Source of the DNA: Stutzerimonas stutzeri
Lineage (GTDB): Bacteria; Pseudomonadota; Gammaproteobacteria; Pseudomonadales; Pseudomonadaceae
Direction of reading: 5' to 3'
DNA length: 64,000 nucleotides
Assembly: GCA_002345575.1 (NCBI GenBank)
Contig: DDVX01000006.1
Coordinates: 1 to 64,000, forward strand
The stretch's first letter is position 1. Each line of letters begins with the position of its first letter. This document shows positions 34,266 to 42,642 of the stretch, piece by piece. The notes below the pieces were generated by a model. That model searched no databases. It worked only from the letters and a program-made list of their open reading frames with translations, and had not been told where the DNA came from. The position numbers and the translations under genes are program-made.

Positions 34266-36542
34266 TTACAGGCTGGCGTACTTGCGGCGCAAACGCTGGC
34301 GGATCAACTCGGCCAGGGTGTTCATCACGAAGGTGAAGATGAGCAGCACCATCGCGGCGAGGAACAGCACGCGGTAGTGAGTACTGCCCACTTCCGACTC
34401 AGGCATTTCCACCGCGACGTTGGCCGCCAGGGTGCGCATGCCCTCGAAGATGTTGGCCTCCATGATCGGCGTGTTGCCGGTGGCCATCAGCACGATCATG
34501 GTTTCACCCACCGCGCGGCCCATGCCGATCATCAGCGCAGAGAAAATGCCGGGGCTAGCGGTCAGCAGCACCACGCGAATCAACGTCTGCCAGGGTGTGG
34601 CACCGAGGGCCAGGGATCCGAGGGTGAGACTTCTGGGTACGCTGAACACGGCATCTTCGGCAATCGAATAAATGGTCGGGATGACCGCAAAACCCATCGC
34701 CAGGCCAATCACCAGGGCGTTGCGCTGGTCGAAGGGAATGCCCATCTCGTTGGACAGCCACAGCCGCATGTCGCCGCCGAACCACCAATTTTCCATATGG
34801 CCGCTGATTCCCAGCGAACCGAAGCCCACCAGCAGGATCACCGGAATCAGCAGCAGCGCTTCCCAGCCATCCGGCACGAACAGGCGGATGCGCTCCGGCA
34901 GGCGGCTCCACAGATAGGCGGCCAGCAGGATGCCGACCGGCATCATCAGCAGCAGGGCGAAGATGCCGGGCAGATGGTTTTCCAGATAGGGCGCCAGGAA
35001 CAGGCCGGCAAAGAAGCCGAGGATGACCGTAGGTAACGCTTCCATCAGTTCGATCACCGGTTTGACCTTGCGGCGCAGGGCCGGGGCCATGAAGTAGGCG
35101 GTGTAGAACGCTGCGCAGATGGCCAGCGGTGCGGCCAGCAGCATCGCGTAGAAGGCCGCCTTGAGCGTGCCGAACGCCAGCGGTGCGAGGCTCAGCTTGG
35201 GTTCGAAATCGTTGTTGGCCGAGGTCGACTGCCAGACATGATCGGCTTCGGGATAGCTCTCGTACCAGACCTTGCTCCACAACGCGCTCCAGGAAATTTC
35301 CGGGTGCGGGTTGTCAATCACGAAGCGCTGCAGCTGGCCATCTGACTCGACCAGCAGGCGGGTGGCACGCGGCGACAGGCTGGCGATGGCGCTGCCTTCG
35401 GCCACTGGCTGCTTGAGCAGGGTGCGGTGCGCGGTGCTGTGGAAAATGCCCAGACTGCCGCTTTCATCCAGAGCCAGGAAGCCCTTGCGCCGCTCTTCCG
35501 GAAGGATCTGGGTGATGGCGCTATCGCCCAACTTGAAGCTACGCACGTTTTTCAGCTCGGCCTGGCCGTCATCGCCGCGCACCATGAACCACTGGCCAAT
35601 GCCGCCTTTGGAGTCGCCGACCAGCAGCGAAATGCCACCTAATAGCGCTGTGACGTTGGTGACCTGGCCGTCGCCACCGAGCAGTTTGTAGCGACCGTTG
35701 AGTTGCTTGCGACGCAGGTCGAAGACATCTGCGTTGGCCTTGCCGCTGAAGGCGTAAAGCCATTGTTGCCGCGGATCGACCAAGAGCTTGCGAATCGGCT
35801 CGTGTACCTGGGGAAGGTTCAAGCGCTCCTGCTCGACACTGGTTTCGCCGGTCAGCAGATTTTCCGTGGTGCTGATGCGCAGCGCGTGCAGCACGCTATC
35901 GGTGGCGCCTGAAACCAGCAGTGTCTTGCCGTTGCGGCTGACGGCGACATGCTCGATGACATCGCCTTCGGCGTCCAGTTCAAGGGGTGTCTCGCCGAAG
36001 GGGTAGTCGATCTGCGGAGCGATGGTCCGGCGGTTGTCCGGGTAGCTGACCTTGTAGTTGTGCTCCAGTACCAGCACCTGCCCGTTGTCCAGGCCCAGCG
36101 CCAGTAGACGACTGCCGGGAGTGTCCTGCCCGATGCTGGTGATGCGGGTATCGGCCGGTAGCGGCAGGCTCACGCTGGATAGCTCGCCGCCGTCCTTGAG
36201 CGCGAAGAAACGCACCTGGCCATCAGCGCCCAGACGCATCGCCACTTCGTTCTGCTCCTCGATGGCCAGCAACAGCGGCTCGCCGGCCTCGGCCAGCCAG
36301 GCCGGCTGCTGGACATCCCTGGGTTCAAGGTCGGCACCCTGAAACATCGGCAGAACGACCTGGGCGAGGTAGAAAAAGATAAGGCAGATAGCGCCAAGCA
36401 CCGCCAGGCCGCCGATGGATACATACCAGCGTGCCAGGTGGTCCTTAAGCGCACGCATGCGCCGCTTGCGCTGCAACGCGGGCGTATTGAAGTCCAGCCG
36501 TTGCGCATCGGTATTCGCAGTCATGGGCTCTATTTCGTTCAT
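34266..36542 (-). CDS. pstC: Phosphate ABC transporter permease PstC, long form
   Basis: A 758-residue permease, far longer than E. coli PstC (about 320). An N-terminal membrane segment near 40-62 is followed by a periplasmic region of some 350 residues made of short beta repeats, suggestive of a propeller. The permease domain occupies about 440-740, with an EAA-loop (SLALGATPWQTLIR). AGGA about nine bases upstream supports the ATG at 36542; a second in-frame ATG lies six codons later. A terminator-like hairpin separates it from pstS. Confidence 0.92.
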   Translation of the reverse strand: MNEIEPMTANTDAQRLDFNTPALQRKRRMRALKDHLARWYVSIGGLAVLGAICLIFFYLAQVVLPMFQGADLEPRDVQQPAWLAEAGEPLLLAIEEQNEVAMRLGADGQVRFFALKDGGELSSVSLPLPADTRITSIGQDTPGSRLLALGLDNGQVLVLEHNYKVSYPDNRRTIAPQIDYPFGETPLELDAEGDVIEHVAVSRNGKTLLVSGATDSVLHALRISTTENLLTGETSVEQERLNLPQVHEPIRKLLVDPRQQWLYAFSGKANADVFDLRRKQLNGRYKLLGGDGQVTNVTALLGGISLLVGDSKGGIGQWFMVRGDDGQAELKNVRSFKLGDSAITQILPEERRKGFLALDESGSLGIFHSTAHRTLLKQPVAEGSAIASLSPRATRLLVESDGQLQRFVIDNPHPEISWSALWSKVWYESYPEADHVWQSTSANNDFEPKLSLAPLAFGTLKAAFYAMLLAAPLAICAAFYTAYFMAPALRRKVKPVIELMEALPTVILGFFAGLFLAPYLENHLPGIFALLLMMPVGILLAAYLWSRLPERIRLFVPDGWEALLLIPVILLVGFGSLGISGHMENWWFGGDMRLWLSNEMGIPFDQRNALVIGLAMGFAVIPTIYSIAEDAVFSVPRSLTLGSLALGATPWQTLIRVVLLTASPGIFSALMIGMGRAVGETMIVLMATGNTPIMEANIFEGMRTLAANVAVEMPESEVGSTHYRVLFLAAMVLLIFTFVMNTLAELIRQRLRRKYASL

Positions 36543-36616
36543 CGAGAAGGTTCCTGAGCCGCCGGGCTCTAAGGGCGCCTAATTTAATCAAGCGATGTGA
36601 CAGAAAAGTTACAACG

Positions 36617-36661
36617 TTAAAAAACGACGATGCCCGCCAGCGCTTTCGCGTGGCGGGCATC
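36617..36661 (-). terminator. Terminator or attenuator between pstS and pstC
   Basis: Read on the minus strand, arms GATGCCCGCCA and TGGCGGGCATC form an 11-bp stem (36629-36661), followed by six T. It lies 45 bases after the pstS stop and should end most pstS transcripts, making the binding protein more abundant than the membrane subunits. Confidence 0.88.
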
Positions 36662-36705
36662 AAGGACAAGCCTGGCGACAGGCGCCGTCAGTTCGGCCTT
36701 TTGTT

Positions 36706-37671
36706 TTACAGCCCCAGTTCTTTCAGGGTCTTTTCAGCCACGCTCTTGGGCAGCGGAATGTAGCCATCCTTGACCACGACATCCTGACCTTCCTTGGACA
36801 TCACCAGCTTGATGAACTCGGCATCCAGCGGGCTCAGCGGCTTGTTCGGCGCCTTGTTCACGTAGACGTAGAAGAAGCGTGCCAGCGGGAACTTGCCAGC
36901 CAGTGCGTTCTCTTCGTTGGCCTCGAAAGCTTCACCACCCTTGGACAGCGGTACGGCGCGGACGCTAGAGGTGCGATAGCCGATGCCCGAGTAGCCAATG
37001 GCGTTCAGGGTGCTGGAGATCGACTGTACAACCGAAGCCGAACCCGGCTGCTCGTTAACGTTGGACTTGAAGTCACCCTTACACAGGGCTTCTTCCTTGA
37101 AGTAGCCGTAGGTGCCGGAAACCGAGTTGCGACCGAACAGCTGGATCGGCTTGCTCGCCCACTCGCCGGTCAGGCCCAGGTCACCCCAGGTCTTGATGTC
37201 CTTCTCGCCACCGCACAGGCGGGTGCTGGAGAAGATGCCGTCGATCTGTTCGATGTCCAGGCTCTTGATCGGGTTGTCCTTGTGCACGAATACGGCCAGG
37301 GCGTCGATAGCGACCGGTACGGCGGTGGGCTTGTAACCGTACTTCTCTTCGAAGGCCTGGATTTCGTTGTCCTTCATGGGGCGGCTCATCGGGCCCATGT
37401 TGGCGGTGCCTTCGGTCAGCGCTGGCGGTGCAGTGGAGGAACCAGCAGCCTGGATCTGAATGTTGACGTTCGGGTAGCTGCGCTTGAACTCTTCAGCCCA
37501 CAGGGTCATCAGGTTGGCCAGCGAGTCGGAACCGACACTGGACAGGTTGCCGGAGACGCCGGAAGTCTTCTCGTAACTCGGCAGTGCCGGGTCAACAGCC
37601 GCAACCGCGCTGGCGGCACTTACACCAGCGGCTACAAAGGTCAGGGCCGCCATCAAACGATTCAGTTTCAT
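36706..37671 (-). CDS. pstS: Phosphate-binding periplasmic protein
   Basis: A 321-residue exported phosphate-binding protein. The signal peptide ends near AVA-AVD (about residue 24). The mature N-terminus contains SGNLSSVGSDSLANLM, the phosphate-contact loop. Residues such as AAGSSTAPPAL and GRNSVSGTYG complete the binding site. It is first in the operon and is preceded by a Pho box. Confidence 0.96.
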   Translation of the reverse strand: MKLNRLMAALTFVAAGVSAASAVAAVDPALPSYEKTSGVSGNLSSVGSDSLANLMTLWAEEFKRSYPNVNIQIQAAGSSTAPPALTEGTANMGPMSRPMKDNEIQAFEEKYGYKPTAVPVAIDALAVFVHKDNPIKSLDIEQIDGIFSSTRLCGGEKDIKTWGDLGLTGEWASKPIQLFGRNSVSGTYGYFKEEALCKGDFKSNVNEQPGSASVVQSISSTLNAIGYSGIGYRTSSVRAVPLSKGGEAFEANEENALAGKFPLARFFYVYVNKAPNKPLSPLDAEFIKLVMSKEGQDVVVKDGYIPLPKSVAEKTLKELGL

Positions 37672-37734
37672 TCCATGCTCCTAGCAAGGTTGTCTTCGAG
37701 TGTGTTGGAACGGGGGCCATTGTCTGCAGGCCTT

Positions 37735-37763
37735 GTGACCACTCTATGAACCGAATATGACAA
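37735..37763 (-). promoter_or_regulatory. Pho box (PhoB sites) upstream of pstS
   Basis: On the minus strand three 7-mers, TTGTCAT, GGTTCAT and TGGTCAC, are each separated by four bases, giving the 11-base repeat of PhoB sites (consensus CTGTCAT-N4). A GACAAT -10 box follows ten bases later, as expected when PhoB replaces the -35 contact. The block ends 64 bases before pstS. Confidence 0.85.
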
Positions 37764-37821
37764 TCTGGTGACGACGCCATGCCTTCTTGCTAGGCCCGAC
37801 AGTCCATCGCCGGGCTGGTGC

Positions 37822-38370
37822 TCAGCGGGCCAGGTACTGCTCGGTGGAGGTAACAGCAGCGTAGCCGAAGGCCAGAGCGGCCATCATTGCGGCATGCACC
37901 TGCACTGCAGGCACCGTCACACCGCCGAACTCCAGGTCCAGGGTCGCGCAGGCATCGTGCAGCACGGTGACTGCATAGCCCATATCGGCGGCGGCGCGAA
38001 CGCCTGCATCGACGCACATATGGCTCATCGCGCCGACCATGGTGATCGACTCAATCCCGCGCTCATCGAGCAATTGCTTGAGATTTGTCTCACGGAAGGC
38101 GTTGGGATAGTTCTTCAGCACCACCGGCTCACCGGCCTCGGGCGCGACGGCCTCCTGAATCTTCACCCCATCGGTGCCCGGTACGAAGGCTGGCACTTCA
38201 TTGTTGGCAAACTCGTGGCGCACATGAATGACCGGCACGCCACTGGCGCGCGCATCGGCAATCACCTTTGCCGCGTTGGCCACGGCCGCTTCGATACCCG
38301 TCAGGGGCAACTTGCCGGTGGGTAGATATTCGTTTTGAAGGTCGATGACGACCACTGCATGCTTGCTCAT
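37822..38370 (-). CDS. Cysteine hydrolase, isochorismatase family
   Basis: A 182-residue hydrolase with the isochorismatase-like fold. The catalytic aspartate is in VVIDLQNEY (near D10), a lysine lies in the K-N-Y-P segment, and the nucleophilic cysteine is in GAMSHMCVDAGVR. The family hydrolyses amides such as nicotinamide or N-carbamoyl compounds, or isochorismate. AGGAG just before 38370 fixes the start; the frame is open 34 codons further. It is divergent from the thioesterase gene. Confidence 0.85.
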   Translation of the reverse strand: MSKHAVVVIDLQNEYLPTGKLPLTGIEAAVANAAKVIADARASGVPVIHVRHEFANNEVPAFVPGTDGVKIQEAVAPEAGEPVVLKNYPNAFRETNLKQLLDERGIESITMVGAMSHMCVDAGVRAAADMGYAVTVLHDACATLDLEFGGVTVPAVQVHAAMMAALAFGYAAVTSTEQYLAR

Positions 38371-38684
38371 ATGTGCTCCTGACATTGACCGTAAAGTAAT
38401 CGGGCCGAACTCAGCCCACCCCGCGAGCATCTCAGAAGCGCCCCCGCGATGGGTATCCTTATTAAGGAGCACCCGGGCAATGCTTCGGAAGCACTTCGGC
38501 GAAGCCAGATCAAAGAGTAGCCGTCAGCAGCCTGGAGGTCCGCCGGAGCAGACCCAGATCATTCCGTGACAACGAAGCCCAGCAGCCCGGTCGCTGCCGG
38601 CATGGACAGTCGCTATACTCGGCACCGCCCGTGCTGTTACGAGCCATTCCCCGTACCACAACACCCGCACCGCGAGCTTATCCG
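38371..38684. promoter_or_regulatory. Divergent intergenic region with candidate promoter
   Basis: These 314 bases separate divergent genes. TATACT at 38614-38619 is a good -10 box about 65 bases before the thioesterase start, but its -35 (around 38591) is poor. Nothing else was recognised. Confidence 0.4.
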
Positions 38685-39086
38685 ATGAAAGAATACGAAC
38701 AGGAAGATCCAATTCCCCAGGGTGATCTGGCGCTGCAACTGACCGCTCTGCCACGCGAAACCAATGGTTTCGGCGATATTTATGGCGGCTGGCTGGTCTC
38801 GCAGATGGACCTGGCCGGCACCGCCATGGCCAGTCGCGTGGCCTCAGGCCGAGTGGCCACCGTTTCCATCGACCGCATGGCCTTCATGGTGCCGGTGGCG
38901 GTGGGTGCGCAGCTGTCCTTCTACACCCAGACCCTGGATGTGGGCCGCAGCTCGATTCGCATGCTTGTGGAAGTCTGGAGCGACGACCCGGTTTCCAGCG
39001 AATGGCGCAAGGTTACCGAAGCGGTATTCGTCTTCGTCGCCATCGACAGCACCGGCCGTACCCGTTCGGTGACGCCGCGCCGCTGA
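38685..39086 (+). CDS. Acyl-CoA thioesterase, YciA-like hotdog protein
   Basis: A 133-residue hotdog-fold thioesterase that hydrolyses acyl-CoA. The family pattern NGFGDIYGGWLVSQMD, with the catalytic aspartate, lies near residues 27-42, and the central strand VSIDRMAF follows. The start at 38685 gives the usual length; the frame is open 18 codons upstream but that part overlaps the likely promoter. The ribosome site is weak. Confidence 0.88.
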   Translation: MKEYEQEDPIPQGDLALQLTALPRETNGFGDIYGGWLVSQMDLAGTAMASRVASGRVATVSIDRMAFMVPVAVGAQLSFYTQTLDVGRSSIRMLVEVWSDDPVSSEWRKVTEAVFVFVAIDSTGRTRSVTPRR

Positions 39087-39158
39087 CAAACCGCGCTTAA
39101 CAGCGCGGAGTACTTGCCTGTGTTCTAGCGAGGCGCCAGGATTCGGCAACCTGCATTG

Positions 39159-40079
39159 ATGGATGTATCCGTGACCGCGCTTTTGCTTGCCCTCTGGCCC
39201 CTGTTTGCCCTTATCGTCGCCGGTTATTTCATGCACCTGCGCGGCTTCCCCAATGACGCCTTCTGGCCTGGCGCCGAACGAATCAATTACTTCATCCTGT
39301 TTCCCGCCCTGCTATTCAGCAGCCTGGCCAGCGCGCCGCTGGACAACCCGGCCCTGCCGCGCCTGGCAGCCGCCGTGCTGCTGGCACTAGGCCTGGCCTG
39401 GATCGCCCTGCTGATCACCCGGCGTCTGCGCGGCTGGCCGGCAGCACGCTTCGGCGCCATCGCTCAGGGCACCCTGCGTTTCAATACCTACCTGGGACTG
39501 GCGGCGGTCGGCAGCCTGTTCGGCGCCGAGGGGCTGGCACTCGCCGCGCTGATGCTGGCGCTGATGGTACCGACGGTGAACGTCATGTCGGTCTGGGCGC
39601 TGACCGCCGAGCGCGGCGTCAGCACCCGCTCGCTACTGCTGCCGATCGCCAAGAACCCGTTGATCCTCGCTTGCCTGGCTGGCGCGCTGGTCAACCTTTC
39701 CGGTCTCGGCTTACCCGGTGGAAGCGACCGCCTACTGGGCTTGCTGGCCGCCGCTAGCCTGCCGCTGGGTCTGCTGTGCGTCGGGGCTGCCCTGAAGCCA
39801 AAAGAGCTTGGTGGAGAAGTGCTTGCGCTTGGCTGGAACAGTGCTGTGCGGCTACTAGCCGTGCCGCTGCTGGCTTATACGGTGGCGCGGGTACTCGGCC
39901 TGCCGCAGATGGAAACGACCATTCTGGTGCTGTTCTTCGCGTTACCCACCGCTCCCACCGCCTACGTGCTGACTCGGCAACTGGGCGGCGACAGCCACCT
40001 GATGGCCGGCCTCATCACGCTGCAGACATTGCTGGCTGCCGCCAGTCTGCCGCTGTTGCTCACGCTGCTGGGTGGCTGA
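39159..40079 (+). CDS. AEC (auxin efflux carrier) family transporter
   Basis: A 306-residue inner-membrane protein with about ten membrane segments in two halves and a charged middle, typical of AEC permeases that export or import organic acids. A conserved C-terminal piece is ALPTAPTAYVLTRQLGGD. An in-frame TTG sits one codon before the ATG used here. It follows the thioesterase gene by 72 bases. Confidence 0.88.
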   Translation: MDVSVTALLLALWPLFALIVAGYFMHLRGFPNDAFWPGAERINYFILFPALLFSSLASAPLDNPALPRLAAAVLLALGLAWIALLITRRLRGWPAARFGAIAQGTLRFNTYLGLAAVGSLFGAEGLALAALMLALMVPTVNVMSVWALTAERGVSTRSLLLPIAKNPLILACLAGALVNLSGLGLPGGSDRLLGLLAAASLPLGLLCVGAALKPKELGGEVLALGWNSAVRLLAVPLLAYTVARVLGLPQMETTILVLFFALPTAPTAYVLTRQLGGDSHLMAGLITLQTLLAAASLPLLLTLLGG

Positions 40080-40088
40080 CCTCGAGAA

Positions 40089-40541
40089 TCAGCGCACCAC
40101 TTGCGTTTTCAGCAAGCGCACCAACATGACCGTCATCCCCACACCAAGGGCCAGCATGACCAGCATCGGCCCGGCATGGCCGACCTGTTCCTGCAAACCA
40201 AGCAGCCCCTGGCGCACCAAGGCGACCGTGAGACGCACGCGCTCATCATCCTCGACCACATAGGCGCCCCGCTCCCAGACTTCATAGGCCGCCTGCAGCG
40301 GCAACAGGGCGAGTGGCAGCAGAATCAGACAAAGCCAATAGCCGGCACGCCGCCGCGGACCCAGCAAGCCCCAGGGTTGATAACAGGTGCGGATCAGCTG
40401 AAAGAAACAGAACACGTAAAAGCCTGCCAGCAACACCAGAAAGCCACTATCCCAGCCCGGTTTCATCCAGGCGGCAATAACCGTGACCGCGAGTGCCAGC
40501 AGACTGAGCAAAGCCCAGGCCGCATAGAAGATATTTTTCAT
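40089..40541 (-). CDS. Uncharacterised membrane protein
   Basis: A 150-residue protein with four predicted membrane segments: near 5-25, 33-50, 68-90 and 123-143. The loop after segment 2 is basic (GPRRRAG), so it would face the cytoplasm, and a charged loop (WERGAYVVEDDERVR) lies between segments 3 and 4. AGGACAG before 40541 fixes the start. No family was recognised. It converges with the AEC gene, nine bases apart. Confidence 0.65.
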   Translation of the reverse strand: MKNIFYAAWALLSLLALAVTVIAAWMKPGWDSGFLVLLAGFYVFCFFQLIRTCYQPWGLLGPRRRAGYWLCLILLPLALLPLQAAYEVWERGAYVVEDDERVRLTVALVRQGLLGLQEQVGHAGPMLVMLALGVGMTVMLVRLLKTQVVR

Positions 40542-40685
40542 TTCTGTCCTAAACCGTCGATTAACGGCAAAGGCGCATCGGAGCAGAAAAAGCCGTGTCA
40601 ATCATTCAACGACTTCACGAAATTTATGATTGTCTACTTAAGCGATATCGGGCATGACCGCACGTTTTGCACGCGACGCAAATAC

Positions 40686-42530
40686 CTAGAACAACCCAAG
40701 CTGCTCACCTGGCACCGCAGCTGTCGCAGCCTTTGCCTCATCCCTCTCTGGAGCGGCCCCTTGCGAGACCAGCCGTTGTGCCAGCCCCGCGGCCCGTTCA
40801 GCTCGGGTGGTGACGGCTTCCAGCAGGCGTGACGGCAACGCCCATATTTCCACCTTGCGCTTGGCGCGGGTGATGCCCGTGTAGAACAGCGAGCGGGTCA
40901 ACAGTGGGCTAGGCTGCTCCGGCAGGGCCAATAGCACTTCATCGAACTCCGAGCCCTGGCTTTTGTGCACGGTCATGGCAAAGGCACTGTCATGGCTGGG
41001 CAGGCGCGCCGGAGCGAAGGGTCGAAAGCCGTCGTCGCCCTCGAAATAAACGCGCAACCCATGGTCGCTCATCAGACACAGCCCGATATCGCCATTGAAC
41101 AGGCCAAGGGCGTAGTCGTTCTGCCGCACCATCACCGCGCGGCCCGGATACCAGCGCTCGCGAGCTGCCACACCAAGACGACGTTTGAGCCTTGCTTCAA
41201 GCGCTTCGTTGAGGCCGTTGACGCCGAAAGCACCCTCGCGCTGGGCTGTTAGCGCGCGAAAGCTGTTGAAGGCAACGAAGGCCGACGCCGGATCGCTCTG
41301 CCGTGCGGCCTGCAGATATGGTGCATAACCTTGTTCAAGACGTTCGACGAGGGCAGTGGCGTTAGGCGCTGAGTTCCATGCCAAGTCCGTGCGATTTTCT
41401 TGCAACAAGGCGACGCTGCCCTTGGCGTCACCCTCATTGATTCGCCGCGCCAACTCGCCGATACCGCTGTCGCCGGCGAAACGATGGCTGTGGGTTAGCA
41501 ATACCACGGCATCGCCCAGCTGCGAACGCGGCGCTTGCGCTGGTACGGGCTGGCCGGTGATGCGCTGCAGGTCGCTGGCAGCTTGAGCATCGAAGCCGCG
41601 TCCTTCGCAGAGTTCAGCGAACACCGCGCCGGCCTCGACCGCGGCCAGCTGGTCCTTGTCGCCCAGCAGGACAAGCCGTGCTTTGGGCGGCAGCGCAGCC
41701 ACCAGCTTGGCCATCAGCGCCAGATCGACCATGGATGCTTCGTCCACCACCAGCACGTCCAGGGGCAAAGGATTGGCGGTGTCATGCCGCACTTTGGGGC
41801 TGTCGCCGCGACTGCCCAGCAGCCGGTGCAGGGTGCGCGCATCATCGGGCAGCGCCGCCTTGATCGCATCGCTGACCGGCAGGCTGGCCTTGGCGTTGCG
41901 GATTGCTTCGGCCATTCGTGCTGCCGCCTTGCCGGTGGGCGCCGCCAGGCCGATGGCCAGACGCTCGCCGCCCGGCTGTTCCAGAAGCGCTGCCAGCAGG
42001 CGCACCACGGTGGTGGTCTTGCCGGTGCCGGGGCCGCCGGAGATCACCGCCAACCGCCGGCGGACCGCCTGCGCCGCCGCCAGCCGCTGCCAGTCGGGAC
42101 TCTGCTGGTTGAAGGCGAACAGTCGCGCCAGACTTTCGCTCAGCTGGGCTTCGTCCACTGACGGCGCATCGCCGGCGCGTGCCAGTAGCTGTTCGGCAAG
42201 CTGCTGTTCATAGGCTTGGTAGCGAGCAAGATAGAGGCGGTCGGCATCCAGAGTCAGCGGGGCATAGTCGCCGGGCTTGCCGACCAGCCTGGAACCCTGC
42301 AATTGGTCGCGCCAAAGTTCCAGGCGCGGTAAGAGCGCGTCGCTCTCTGGCCAAGGCCGCTTGCCGGCAAAACGCGCCAGCGGCAGGCAAACATCGCCCC
42401 GTCCCAGCGCCTCGCAGCACAGCGCGGCGGCGAGCAGCACCGCCTCCGGCGCATCAGGCTCTAGGCGCTGCAGGCTGGCGACGAAGGCGCGCTCCAGTGA
42501 GCCGAGTGGGAGCTCGAATATATCTGTCAT
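40686..42530 (-). CDS. recD: Exodeoxyribonuclease V alpha subunit
   Basis: A 614-residue SF1B helicase, the 5'-3' motor of RecBCD. Walker A GGPGTGKTT is at 165-173; motif II is DEAS in VLVVDEASMVDL, and the C-terminal helicase motif AMTVHKSQGSEFDEV is present. The frame stays open 80 codons upstream through a REP-like sequence and into recB, but the ATG at 42530 matches the usual RecD N-terminus and has GAGG upstream. An alternative ATG is at 42590. It is the last gene of recC-recB-recD. Confidence 0.93.
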   Translation of the reverse strand: MTDIFELPLGSLERAFVASLQRLEPDAPEAVLLAAALCCEALGRGDVCLPLARFAGKRPWPESDALLPRLELWRDQLQGSRLVGKPGDYAPLTLDADRLYLARYQAYEQQLAEQLLARAGDAPSVDEAQLSESLARLFAFNQQSPDWQRLAAAQAVRRRLAVISGGPGTGKTTTVVRLLAALLEQPGGERLAIGLAAPTGKAAARMAEAIRNAKASLPVSDAIKAALPDDARTLHRLLGSRGDSPKVRHDTANPLPLDVLVVDEASMVDLALMAKLVAALPPKARLVLLGDKDQLAAVEAGAVFAELCEGRGFDAQAASDLQRITGQPVPAQAPRSQLGDAVVLLTHSHRFAGDSGIGELARRINEGDAKGSVALLQENRTDLAWNSAPNATALVERLEQGYAPYLQAARQSDPASAFVAFNSFRALTAQREGAFGVNGLNEALEARLKRRLGVAARERWYPGRAVMVRQNDYALGLFNGDIGLCLMSDHGLRVYFEGDDGFRPFAPARLPSHDSAFAMTVHKSQGSEFDEVLLALPEQPSPLLTRSLFYTGITRAKRKVEIWALPSRLLEAVTTRAERAAGLAQRLVSQGAAPERDEAKAATAAVPGEQLGLF

Positions 42531-42605
42531 CGGGGCAGCCTCGATCCGGCAAGAATATCGACCGTAGGCGCCAGCTTGCTGGTGAAGCATGTTCTCTGGC
42601 TGCGG

Positions 42606-42630
42606 TTCGCGAGCGAGCTCACTCCTAACA
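42606..42630. repeat. REP-like sequence between recB and recD
   Basis: On the minus strand this reads TGTTAGGAGTGAGCTCGCTC and then GCGAA, close to the TGTAGGAGYGAGCTYGCTCGCGAA repetitive palindromes of Pseudomonas. The core GAGTGAGCTCGCTC is a near-perfect palindrome. It sits in the 112-base gap between recB and recD. Confidence 0.7.
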
Positions 42631-42642
42631 AGCGTCCGTGCA

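Noticed and set aside
32420..34336. A 638-codon plus-strand ORF opposite pstA, and a 451-codon one at 31074-32429 opposite pstB-phoU
   Set aside because: Translations are low-complexity (rich in His, Gln, Arg) with no motifs, and they lie antisense to clear pst genes. Such shadows are usual in GC-rich DNA.
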